NCBI RefSeq assembly: GCF_030160275.1
Contig: NZ_BSOA01000020.1
Span: forward strand, 98,245 to 162,244
DNA from: Dyella flagellata
GTDB taxonomy: Bacteria > Pseudomonadota > Gammaproteobacteria > Xanthomonadales > Rhodanobacteraceae
DNA length: 64,000 nt
Direction: 5' to 3'
Shown: in pieces, positions 8,919 to 17,601 of the stretch
Layout: each line of letters starts with the position of its first letter
Numbering within the stretch: position 1 is the first letter of the stretch
Notes under the pieces: model-generated
What the model saw: the letters and a program-made list of their open reading frames with translations, nothing else
What the model was told of the DNA's origin: nothing
Database searches by the model: none
Translations under genes and position numbers: made by a program

Positions 8919-9100
8919 GGGAAACGTGGGGCATTCGCTCCGCGTAGTGACCTTGGCTCACCAGGCCTCGGTCGGGAACAACCGAGAAATAGCATCACCT
9001 TCGGCGTGCGAATCCGCAGGCAGCGCCGGGCTACACGCGTTTTTTGCAATACCACGGAGCATCTGAAATTCGACAGGCAACACCAACGAGGTTAGAGCCC

Positions 9101-12100
9101 ATGTCCACCGCACTTCGCCAACGTCCATTGTCATTTGCCATCACCTTGTCGCTGTTCGCCGTCGTGTCGACGTCGGCTGCCGCATCGACATCCGCCGATG
9201 CCCAGGCAGGCGGGCAAGCAACGCAGGCCACCGCGGCGCAAAGCGCGCCGACGTCGCCCGAAGCCAAGAAAGCCGACACAAAGAAAGCTGGCCCCAAGTC
9301 CGACGGCAACACCGAGGACAAGAATGCGATCACGTTGGCTACTGTGGCTGTCTCCGGTGTGCGTGCTTCGCAGATGCGCGCAATCGACCTCAAGCGCGAG
9401 GCTCCGAACATTCAGGACAGCATCACGGCGGAAAATATCGGCGCGCTGCCCGACACCACCATCACCGACTCGCTGCAGCGCGTCACTGGCGTACAGATCA
9501 ACCGCGATGCCGGCGTAGGTACTTCGGTGGACGTGCGCGGCCTGCCCCAAGTCGGCACCATGTTGAACGGCGAAGTGTTCATCACTGCAGACCAGATCGA
9601 CTCGCAGCAGCCCGACTTCACCATGTTGCCTTCCACGCTGTTCCACGGCGTGGACGTGGTCAAATCATCCACCGCCAACGAGACCGACGGCGGCATCAGC
9701 GGCGCCATCGACCTGCATACCCTGCGCCCCTGGGATCTCCCCAGCGGATTCACCTACAGCTATTCGGCTAATGGTGAGCGCGGTAGCAGTACCAGCCATT
9801 GGGGGCCTGAGGGCAACGGCCTGATTTCGTACAACGACAGTGGTCATTGGGGCCTGCTGGTTTCCGCCGATTTCTCCAACACCACGCGGATGAACTCGAC
9901 CGAGGGCCTGGATCAGTACGGTGTAGTGTTCAATGGCGAGAATGCCGTCAGCGCGGGTGGCTACAACGGCTTCCTGACCCCGTGGAACGGCGCGCCGATC
10001 CCGTCGCAGATCGTTCAAAACGCTGATGGCAGCGTGGACGTCAATGGCGACGGCAAGTCCAATGGCGTCTTCATGGGCAGCCAGGACATCGGCCTCAATC
10101 ACATCACCACCCAACGCAAGCGCAAGTCCGGCAATGCCTCGTTCCAGATGGATCTTGGCCACGGCTTGAGCTTGACCAGCGACTACTTCTACTCGCAACA
10201 GCGCGAATTCGATCGCAATTTCGGCATCCAGTTCAACTCCACCAACTGGCAGGGCGCGACCTACGTGCCGCTGCAATCGCGCGATACCGGCAGCCCCGCC
10301 CTCGGCTCCTATGGCACGCCACAGCCGGGCTGGGAAGGCTCACAGATCTTCACCACGCAGGTGTACGAGAAGTGGCCGGGCGACGTGGAGTCGTACTCGC
10401 AGATCATCCAGAAGAGTTCGGTAGCGAAGAACCTCAACCTCCAGCTGGATTACGACGACGGCGGACCTTTCACGGCAAGCGTGCGTGGCATCCATGACAC
10501 GGCGTCACAGTCGAACGTCGAAACCGACATCAACATTTCCGATTCCGACGGCGCCCTATGGCCCAACGTGCTGATGCCTGGCGTGCCTGCCAACGCCGTG
10601 CCGCCGGGTACCTTCGTCTACCCAGCGCAATTGGGCGGCAACCGCGTGTTCAACGCCAATGGTGTTCCCCAAAACACGATTCCGATCATCGCGGACTTCG
10701 GTGGCCGCTATATCAAGGTCAGCATGCCAGCGTCGCTGGCGGCTGATTTCGCCAACCCCAACGGCTGGACCATGAAGACGCTGGAGTCCTCCGGCGACTA
10801 CAACCGCAAGGTAGCGCTGAACGCATTGCGCTTCGACGGGCAATACGATTTCCAGGATGGCATCAAGCTCGAATTCGGCCTGCGCAACAGCAACCGCAGC
10901 GCCGACAACGTCGGCTGGACGCTGGAAACACCCGTCTACGCCGGCATCGGCGCAACCGATCCAAACGGATGCCTGGTGCGCTATGTCGGTGCCGACGTGG
11001 TGATGGATAGCGGCGCCTGCACGGCGGGCAACGCGCTGGGCTATTACCGCGCAGGACCGCTGTCTGCGATATCGATGCCCAATACCGCCGCGCCGCTGGC
11101 GGGCAATTTCAAACAGTACACCAACCTGCTTGGCTCGGGCATCAATTTCTGGGCGGTCGATCCCAACGCCTTGGTCAATCCCGTTTCGTACTGGAAGTCG
11201 CTCTACCCCAACACCGTCGAGGTGGGTGAGCCGGGAACGACCTGGGGCGTGGGGCTGAAGGAGCTATCGGGTTATCTGCAGGCCGATTTCAATGGCAACC
11301 TCGGCGACATGTCGTACAGCGGCAACGTCGGCGTGCGCATGATCCACACCAATCTGGACGTTAGCCAGCACCTGAGCGGCGCACCGGGTTCGTATGGCGA
11401 CGAACCTGCCGACGCGGGCACCTCGGTCACCAAGCGCAGTTACAACGACGTGCTGCCGTCGCTCAATTTCTCGCTGGACCTGACCGACAGTCTGAAGTTC
11501 CGACTGGCCTATTCCAAGAACATGATGCCGCTGGATCTGAGCACCTGGGCGGGCGGTCTGCAGTTGAACTACTCGCTCGCAGAGACGCCGCAGGGGCCGA
11601 TCTTCCGCGTCTCCAATGGCACATCGACCGGCAACCCGAACCTCAACCCGTGGCGCTCCACCAACTATGGCGCATCGCTGGAGTACTACATCAATCCCAC
11701 CAGCATGCTCAGCCTCGCCCTGTTCCGCATCAACGTGGAAAGTTTCATCAAGAACGGTAGCGTCACCAACTGCACCCTGCCGGACGAAGACGGCGTGGTC
11801 CGCAATCATTGCATCGTGATTACCGAACCGGTGCAAGGCACCGGCAACAGCATCCAGGGTGCTGAGTTCGATTACCGCCAGGGCTTCACCTTCCTGCCGG
11901 GCATTTTGTCCAAGACGGGCATGGAAGTGAACGCCACCTATGCACCGAGCAACTCGGGCGAAAGAGACCTCTCCGGCCAAAAGATTCCCTTTCAGGACAA
12001 CTCCACCAAGTCCGGCAACTTTATCCTGTGGTATCAGGACGGCCACTTCCAGGCTCGCCTCGCCTACAACTACCGTTCGCGGCGAGCGGTGATGGATAGC

Positions 12101-12316
12101 GTGGGCGGCATCACCGGCATGGAGATGTACGAAGCGCCGCAGAAGTACCTCGATGCGTCGATTTCCTACAAGTTCAACAAATATGCCGAGGTGTTCCTGG
12201 ACGGTACCAATCTTACCAACGAGTACCAGCATTACTATCTGGTGTGGCCCGACCAGCCTGCGCACTCGACTTTTTCCGAGCGCATGTTCATGTTGGGCAT
12301 CCGCGGCCAGTGGTAA
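9101..12316 (+). CDS. TonB-dependent outer-membrane receptor (glycan uptake)
   Basis: A 1071-aa receptor. The start MSTALRQRPLSF is chosen over an upstream in-frame ATG (9044) because it begins a normal signal peptide (about residues 1-29) and has a GAGG site nearby. A low-complexity Ala/Lys-rich linker comes next, then the plug domain: IQDSITAENIGALPDTTI, LQRVTGVQINRDAG, VDVRGLPQ and the SGAIDLHT end. The 22-strand barrel closes with a terminal ...GIRGQW aromatic residue. This plug style is typical of the large carbohydrate-locus receptors of Xanthomonadales and Caulobacterales. Position between a hexosaminidase and a permease suggests import of amino-sugar oligosaccharides. It needs TonB-ExbBD from elsewhere. 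Confidence 0.92.
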   Translation: MSTALRQRPLSFAITLSLFAVVSTSAAASTSADAQAGGQATQATAAQSAPTSPEAKKADTKKAGPKSDGNTEDKNAITLATVAVSGVRASQMRAIDLKREAPNIQDSITAENIGALPDTTITDSLQRVTGVQINRDAGVGTSVDVRGLPQVGTMLNGEVFITADQIDSQQPDFTMLPSTLFHGVDVVKSSTANETDGGISGAIDLHTLRPWDLPSGFTYSYSANGERGSSTSHWGPEGNGLISYNDSGHWGLLVSADFSNTTRMNSTEGLDQYGVVFNGENAVSAGGYNGFLTPWNGAPIPSQIVQNADGSVDVNGDGKSNGVFMGSQDIGLNHITTQRKRKSGNASFQMDLGHGLSLTSDYFYSQQREFDRNFGIQFNSTNWQGATYVPLQSRDTGSPALGSYGTPQPGWEGSQIFTTQVYEKWPGDVESYSQIIQKSSVAKNLNLQLDYDDGGPFTASVRGIHDTASQSNVETDINISDSDGALWPNVLMPGVPANAVPPGTFVYPAQLGGNRVFNANGVPQNTIPIIADFGGRYIKVSMPASLAADFANPNGWTMKTLESSGDYNRKVALNALRFDGQYDFQDGIKLEFGLRNSNRSADNVGWTLETPVYAGIGATDPNGCLVRYVGADVVMDSGACTAGNALGYYRAGPLSAISMPNTAAPLAGNFKQYTNLLGSGINFWAVDPNALVNPVSYWKSLYPNTVEVGEPGTTWGVGLKELSGYLQADFNGNLGDMSYSGNVGVRMIHTNLDVSQHLSGAPGSYGDEPADAGTSVTKRSYNDVLPSLNFSLDLTDSLKFRLAYSKNMMPLDLSTWAGGLQLNYSLAETPQGPIFRVSNGTSTGNPNLNPWRSTNYGASLEYYINPTSMLSLALFRINVESFIKNGSVTNCTLPDEDGVVRNHCIVITEPVQGTGNSIQGAEFDYRQGFTFLPGILSKTGMEVNATYAPSNSGERDLSGQKIPFQDNSTKSGNFILWYQDGHFQARLAYNYRSRRAVMDSVGGITGMEMYEAPQKYLDASISYKFNKYAEVFLDGTNLTNEYQHYYLVWPDQPAHSTFSERMFMLGIRGQW

Positions 12317-12357
12317 CCGGAGTAGAAAAGATCGCTTGTTAAACCTATGCCTGATGT

Positions 12358-12397
12358 CTCGCTCGTCATTCCGGCGAAGGCCGGAATGACGAGCGAG
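12358..12397. repeat. Perfect 18-bp inverted repeat (CGTCATTCCGGC type)
   Basis: Two exact 18-bp arms (CTCGCTCGTCATTCCGGC and its complement) flank a GAAG loop, between the receptor and permease genes. The core CGTCATTCCGGC is a common intergenic palindrome in proteobacteria. Partial matches lie at about 18470 and 26790. It could reduce read-through or protect the upstream receptor mRNA, giving different expression of receptor and permease. Confidence 0.75.
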
Positions 12398-12432
12398 AAA
12401 GGCCAATCGCAACCCACCACCACAAGGCAAGC

Positions 12433-13821
12433 ATGCTCGATTCCAGCGCGCCCCCGCCCGTTCGCGACAACGCCTTCCATCGTTCCATCGGCCTGTTCTC
12501 GGGAACGGCGATCAACATGACCCAGATGTGCGGCATTGGGCCGTTCATCACCATCCCCATCATGGTCGCCGCGATGGGCGGTCCACAGGCGGTCATTGGC
12601 TGGATCGCCGGCGCCATCCTGGCCATGGCCGATGGCCTGGTGTGGGCCGAACTCGGGGCGGCCATGCCAGGGTCCGGCGGCACCTATGTCTACCTGCGCG
12701 AAGCATTCCAATACCGCACCGGCAAGCTAATGCCGTTCCTGTTCATCTGGACAATGCTGCTGGCCATTCCTCTGCTGATGTCCACCGGCATCATCGGCAT
12801 GGTGGAATACCTGGAATTCTTTTTCCCGAAACTTGGCTGGTGGCCGTTGCATCTGATCGGCCTTGCGGCGATTGCCATCGTCACCTGGCTGCTGTATCGC
12901 CGTATCGAATCGGTTCGCTCGATCACCATCGGGCTGTGGGTCATCATGCTGGTCTCCGTAGTCGGCGTGGCGTCGGCTGGCTTCTCGCACTTCCATCCGG
13001 GTTTCGCCTTTAGCTACCCAGCCGGCACTTTTAGCAGCCACTTCTTCGTAGGGCTTGGTGCCGGGCTGATCATCGGCATTTACGACTATCTCGGCTACAA
13101 CACCACGGCTTACATCGGCGACGAGTTGCGCAACCCAGGCCGAACCATGCCCGGCTCCATCATCGTCTCGGTGATCGCAATGATGGTTGTCTACCTGTTG
13201 CTCAACATCAGCGTGCTCGGCGTGGCGCCTTGGCAAGACATCGCCCAATCCAAGTCGGTGGCTTCGCTGGTGGTGGAACGTAGTTGGGGGCACCCGGCCG
13301 CCGCGGTCATGACTGTCCTCATCATTGTGACGGCGTTCGCCTCGGTGTTCACCGGTCTGCTGGGCGGCTCGCGCGTGCCATTCCAGGCAGCGCAGGACAA
13401 GGTATTTTTATCGGTGTTCGCGCGCCTGCACGCCAAGCACGGCTTTCCGCATGTGGCGCTGCTCACGATGGGTGTGGTGACGGCCATCGGCACATTCTTT
13501 GACCTCACCGAAGTGATCAACATGCTGCTGGCCACAACCATCATCGTGCAGTCCATCGCGCAAATTGCCGCGCTGGTCGTGCTGCGCAAACGCCAGCCGA
13601 ATCTAGCGCGCCCGTACAAGCAATGGCTTTACCCGGTGCCATGCGCGATTGCGCTAGCGGGGTGGGTCTACGTATACGTGTCTGCCTCCACGTTGTCGCT
13701 GATCCTGTCCGGCATCTGGATCGTCGCCGGCCTCGTGGTGTTCGCGGCCTGGGCCAAGATCAACCAGTCGTGGCCGTTCGCGCCTGTTGAAATACGCGAA
13801 ATCTATGTTGGGGAACCGTGA
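12433..13821 (+). CDS. APC-superfamily permease
   Basis: A 462-aa inner-membrane transporter with about 12 hydrophobic helices. It opens RSIGLFSGTAINMTQMCGIGPFITIP, matching the helix 1 signature of amino acid/polyamine/organocation permeases. It also has AELGAAMPGSGGTYVYLRE (APC consensus around helix 2) and YLGYNTTAYIGDELRNPGRTMP near helix 6. Members normally move amino acids or amines. Here it sits between a glycan receptor and two glycosidases, so glucosamine or a short amino-sugar product is a reasonable inferred substrate. Its stop lies four bases before the next start, so the two genes are translationally close. Confidence 0.85.
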   Translation: MLDSSAPPPVRDNAFHRSIGLFSGTAINMTQMCGIGPFITIPIMVAAMGGPQAVIGWIAGAILAMADGLVWAELGAAMPGSGGTYVYLREAFQYRTGKLMPFLFIWTMLLAIPLLMSTGIIGMVEYLEFFFPKLGWWPLHLIGLAAIAIVTWLLYRRIESVRSITIGLWVIMLVSVVGVASAGFSHFHPGFAFSYPAGTFSSHFFVGLGAGLIIGIYDYLGYNTTAYIGDELRNPGRTMPGSIIVSVIAMMVVYLLLNISVLGVAPWQDIAQSKSVASLVVERSWGHPAAAVMTVLIIVTAFASVFTGLLGGSRVPFQAAQDKVFLSVFARLHAKHGFPHVALLTMGVVTAIGTFFDLTEVINMLLATTIIVQSIAQIAALVVLRKRQPNLARPYKQWLYPVPCAIALAGWVYVYVSASTLSLILSGIWIVAGLVVFAAWAKINQSWPFAPVEIREIYVGEP

Positions 13822-13825
13822 CGCC

Positions 13826-16528
13826 ATGCAAACTCCAGTCAAGCATGCGCTTTGGATGATGGCCGCGATGCTGGCATCCGCCGCACACGCCCAAACAAGC
13901 TACGCCCCTACTCAGGTAAGCGCCGACGCCGGCTCCACCACTGCCATTGCGCATTGGCAAATTCAAGACAGCGCGAAGGCGCAACAAAGCGGCGCTGAAA
14001 TCGCTTCTTTCGGCTACTCCACCGAGGGCTGGTACCCGGTGAGCGGCCGAGCGACCGTCATGGCCGGGCTGATGGAAAACGGCGCCTACAAGAACGACGT
14101 GTTCTACAGCGACAACCTGCGTGCGGTGCAGGTGCCGGACGCCAGCGGCAACCTGTTTGTGACGCCTTGGTGGTACCGCAGCGAATTCACGCTACCGAAG
14201 AACCGGGCGGGGAAGCATACACTGCTGCGCACCAACGGCATGATCGCGAGCGCCGACGTGTGGGTAAACGGGCATCGGGTCGCCGACCATGCCACTGTCG
14301 CTGGCGCCTATCCCGTGCACGAGCTCGACGTCACGAACTGGGTTCAAACCGGCGCCAACATCCTCGCCATGCAAGTGCACCCGGCCGATCCAAGAAAGAG
14401 CCTGTCGATAGGCTGGGTGGACTGGAACCCTACCCCGCCGGACAACAATATGGGCCCATGGCGCGGCGTCGACATCGTGCAGACCGGCCCTGTCGAACTG
14501 AGCTTTCCCCAGGTGCTCTCAGCACTTTCGCTGCCCGACCTCTCGCGCGCCTCGTTGACCGTAAAGGTGAGCGCAAAGAATCTGGACACGGTGGCGCATG
14601 ACGCGACGATCAACGGTACCGTGGCCGGCGTTTCTTTGCAGCAGACCATCCACCTCGCGCCCGGACAAACTCAAGTCGTTTCGTTCTCGCCCAAGACTAC
14701 GTCCGGCCTCGCGCTGGATCACCCGAAGATCTGGTGGCCGATCGGTATGGGCGAGCATCCGCTGTATCAAGTGGAGATCACCGCTGCGGTCGATGGCGCA
14801 ACATCCGACCGGGCCACGGCGACGTTCGGCATACGCAGCGTCAGTTCGAGCCTGACCAAGCAGGGCTACCGCCAGTTCGTCATCAATGGGAAACCATTGC
14901 TGATTCGCGGCGCGGGCTGGGCACCGGACATGTTCCTGCGTAACAACCCCGCTCGCATGGAAGCCGAGTTCAACTACGTCGTCAACCTTGGCCTCAACAC
15001 CATCCGCAGCGAAGGCAAGCTGGAGAACCAGCACTTCTACGATCTTGCCGACCGCAACGGCATTTTGGTACTGGCGGGCTGGGAATGCTGCGACAAATGG
15101 GAGTCGGCCGCCAAGACCGGCGGCGAACCTTGGAGTGCCGCCGACGAAAAGGTGGCGGAAAACTCCATGGCCAGCGAAGCACGCCTGCTTCGCAACCATC
15201 CATCGGTGATCGGCTTCCTGATCGGTAGCGACAATGCGCCACCGCCGCCCATCGCGAAGCTGTATGTCGATGCGCTACGCGCTGCGGATTGGTCCCTACC
15301 CGTCATCTCTGCGGCCAGCGACCAGGCGACCGCGGAAACCGGCTCTTCCGGCATGAAGATGGCCGGGCCGTACGACTGGATACCGCCAGCTTATTGGTAC
15401 GCCGACAAGCTGGGTGGTGCATTCGGCTTTGACTCCGAGGTCAGCGCGGGCGCCGACATCCCGCGAGTGGAAGACCTGGTGCGCATGCTGTCACCGCAGG
15501 AGCAGGAGGCGCTGTGGAAATATCCGAATGCGCGGCAATACCACGCATCCGCGGACTGGTCGCCATTCGCCGTACTGACTCCCTTCGACAAGGCACTGGC
15601 CCATCGCTATGGCGCACCCGTGAGTCTTGCCGATTATGTCGCCAAGGCCCAGCTCGACAACTACGACAACGTGCGCGCTCAGTTCGAGGCTTTCAACGCA
15701 CGCATGGATGCGGCCAAGCCCGCGACAGGCGTCATCTACTGGATGCTCAATAACGCCTGGCCTTCGTTGCACTGGCATCTCTACGACTACTTCATGAATC
15801 CCGCCGGGGCCTATTTCGGTGCCAAGAAAGCCAACGAGCTGGTGCACATCCAGTATTCGTACGACTCCAAGAGCATAGTGTTGGTTAACCACGCGCTTGA
15901 CGACATCCATGGCGTACAAGCAAGCATTCGCGTACGCAATCTGGACGGCAGCGTGCGGTACGAGAAACACCTGCGGGGCATCGACCTAGCTGGAAACCAC
16001 ACCCGGTCGTTGGCAACACTGCCGACCATCGCCGGCCTGTCAGCTGCGTACTTCATCGAACTCGACCTCGCTTCCGCCGACGGTACGCCGATCAGCCGGA
16101 ACGTCTACTGGCTGTCCACTCGACCGGATACGCTCGATTGGGCGCATTCGAACTGGTACCTTACCCCGGTGACGCAGTATGCCGACCTGACCGCGCTGCA
16201 GTCGTTGCCAACTGCGACGAGCGAGGTCCGTGCAACGACGCGGCGCGAGGGAAATGATGACGTCACCACGGTCACGCTGTCGGTGCCCGCATCGTCCAAA
16301 GCGGTGGCTCTGTTCCAGCACGTGTCGATCCGGCGTGGTGCGCATGGCGATCTTGCGCTACCGATAAGGTGGAATGACAATGACCTCACGCTTTGGCCCG
16401 GCGAATCGAAGAGCCTGACCGCGCGATACGAAGCTCGGGGAACGGCGGTACCGGTAGTTGAAGTGAGTGGGTGGAACAGTCCGGCCCAAAGCGTTCCGGC
16501 GGCCGTCACGCAGAAGGCAGATCCTTGA
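13826..16528 (+). CDS. GH2 glycosidase, exo-beta-glucosaminidase-like
   Basis: A 900-aa exported enzyme. The start at MQTPVKHALW follows the permease stop by four bases and has a GGGGA site; a signal peptide ends at AAHAQ (about residue 22). GH2 modules appear in order: a sugar-binding jelly roll with WYRSEFTLP and NMGPWRGV, an Ig-like domain, the catalytic barrel from about residue 330 (GKPLLIRGAGWAPDMFLRNN), and C-terminal beta domains. Where most GH2 enzymes have Asn-Glu, this one reads IGSDNAPP with Asp469. The nucleophile is probably Glu538 in GFDSEVSAGADIP. From memory, the same Asp/Glu pair is used by the exo-beta-D-glucosaminidase CsxA. Glucosamine release from chitosan-like ends is therefore favoured over beta-mannosidase activity. 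Confidence 0.85.
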   Translation: MQTPVKHALWMMAAMLASAAHAQTSYAPTQVSADAGSTTAIAHWQIQDSAKAQQSGAEIASFGYSTEGWYPVSGRATVMAGLMENGAYKNDVFYSDNLRAVQVPDASGNLFVTPWWYRSEFTLPKNRAGKHTLLRTNGMIASADVWVNGHRVADHATVAGAYPVHELDVTNWVQTGANILAMQVHPADPRKSLSIGWVDWNPTPPDNNMGPWRGVDIVQTGPVELSFPQVLSALSLPDLSRASLTVKVSAKNLDTVAHDATINGTVAGVSLQQTIHLAPGQTQVVSFSPKTTSGLALDHPKIWWPIGMGEHPLYQVEITAAVDGATSDRATATFGIRSVSSSLTKQGYRQFVINGKPLLIRGAGWAPDMFLRNNPARMEAEFNYVVNLGLNTIRSEGKLENQHFYDLADRNGILVLAGWECCDKWESAAKTGGEPWSAADEKVAENSMASEARLLRNHPSVIGFLIGSDNAPPPPIAKLYVDALRAADWSLPVISAASDQATAETGSSGMKMAGPYDWIPPAYWYADKLGGAFGFDSEVSAGADIPRVEDLVRMLSPQEQEALWKYPNARQYHASADWSPFAVLTPFDKALAHRYGAPVSLADYVAKAQLDNYDNVRAQFEAFNARMDAAKPATGVIYWMLNNAWPSLHWHLYDYFMNPAGAYFGAKKANELVHIQYSYDSKSIVLVNHALDDIHGVQASIRVRNLDGSVRYEKHLRGIDLAGNHTRSLATLPTIAGLSAAYFIELDLASADGTPISRNVYWLSTRPDTLDWAHSNWYLTPVTQYADLTALQSLPTATSEVRATTRREGNDDVTTVTLSVPASSKAVALFQHVSIRRGAHGDLALPIRWNDNDLTLWPGESKSLTARYEARGTAVPVVEVSGWNSPAQSVPAAVTQKADP

Positions 16529-16544
16529 AGACACAAAGACTTCC

Positions 16545-17552
16545 ATGTCACGCGTGACCATCAATGATGTCGCCCGTGCGTCGGGCACTTCGAAAAAGAC
16601 TGTATCGCGTGTGCTCAACAACGAGCCGAACGTACGCGACATGGTGCGGGAACGCGTGCTTGCGGCAGTCGCCGAACTCAACTACCGGCCGCTCACCTCG
16701 GCGCGCAGCCTGGCGGCGAACCGCTCCTTCATGATCGGCCTGCTCTACGACAACCTGTCGCCTAGCTACATCATGGAAGTCCAGGCAGGCGTGCTGGAAG
16801 CGTGCGAGGCAAGGCAATACATCATGATGGTGCAGCCGCTGGTCTCGACAGCACCGGACTTCGTCGAGCGTGTTGAGGGCATCCTCTCGCGGCACCAGCC
16901 CGATGGACTGATCCTTACGCCGCCCATCACTGACCATCCGAAACTGCTCAATCACCTGCGCAAGAACGAGCTTCCGTTCGCCTCGATCGCCCCGCGCCAG
17001 CCCAAGGATTGCATCGGCGTGCGACTGCGCGAGCGCGAAGCCGCCGCGGCGATGGTGGAGCACCTTGTCTCGCTGGGGCATCGCCGTATCGCCCACATCC
17101 TGGGCGACCCCAAGCACGGCGCGGGCATCTGGCGCCTCGCCGGCTACCGCGACGGCCTTAAGCGCGCAGGCTTGAAAGAAAACCCCGCGTACATGGTGCA
17201 AGGGCGGTTTTCTTTCGAGTCCGGCGTCGCCGCAGCCCGTCAACTGCTCGCCCTGAAACAGCGACCAACCGCCATTTTCGCGGCCGACGACGACATGGCC
17301 GTCGGCGCGATCTGGGCCGCCGCGGAGGCTGGAGTATCGGTTCCCGCGGAGATGTCCATCTGCGGCTTCGACGACACCACCATCGCGACGCAAGTGTGGC
17401 CACCTCTGACCACTGTTCACCAGCCCGTGCGTGAAATGGGCAAGCGCGCAACGGAGGAGCTGTTGCTTCGCGTATTAGGCAAGGGAGAACCCAGCATGGT
17501 CGAAGTCGGCTACGAAATGCGCATGCGCGCCTCGACGGCAGCCGCACCCTGA
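16545..17552 (+). CDS. LacI-family transcriptional regulator
   Basis: A 335-aa repressor. The start at MSRVTINDVARASG begins the classical LacI helix-turn-helix (residues about 3-25, with SKKTVSRVLNN), followed by the hinge helix PLTSARSLAANRS. A periplasmic-binding-protein-like sensor domain follows, with GLLYDNLSPSYI, the GHRRIAHILGDP segment, IFAADDDMAVGAI and SICGFDDTTIATQVWPPLTTV. It starts 16 bases after the GH2 stop and is part of the operon. It probably represses the cluster through the palindrome at 5465-5480 and is released by a sugar product such as GlcN or GlcNAc; that ligand is inferred. Confidence 0.92.
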   Translation: MSRVTINDVARASGTSKKTVSRVLNNEPNVRDMVRERVLAAVAELNYRPLTSARSLAANRSFMIGLLYDNLSPSYIMEVQAGVLEACEARQYIMMVQPLVSTAPDFVERVEGILSRHQPDGLILTPPITDHPKLLNHLRKNELPFASIAPRQPKDCIGVRLREREAAAAMVEHLVSLGHRRIAHILGDPKHGAGIWRLAGYRDGLKRAGLKENPAYMVQGRFSFESGVAAARQLLALKQRPTAIFAADDDMAVGAIWAAAEAGVSVPAEMSICGFDDTTIATQVWPPLTTVHQPVREMGKRATEELLLRVLGKGEPSMVEVGYEMRMRASTAAAP

Positions 17553-17601
17553 GCCGGGTTATCTTGCAGCCCACGCCACCGATCAACAGGAGACTGCACG
17601 C

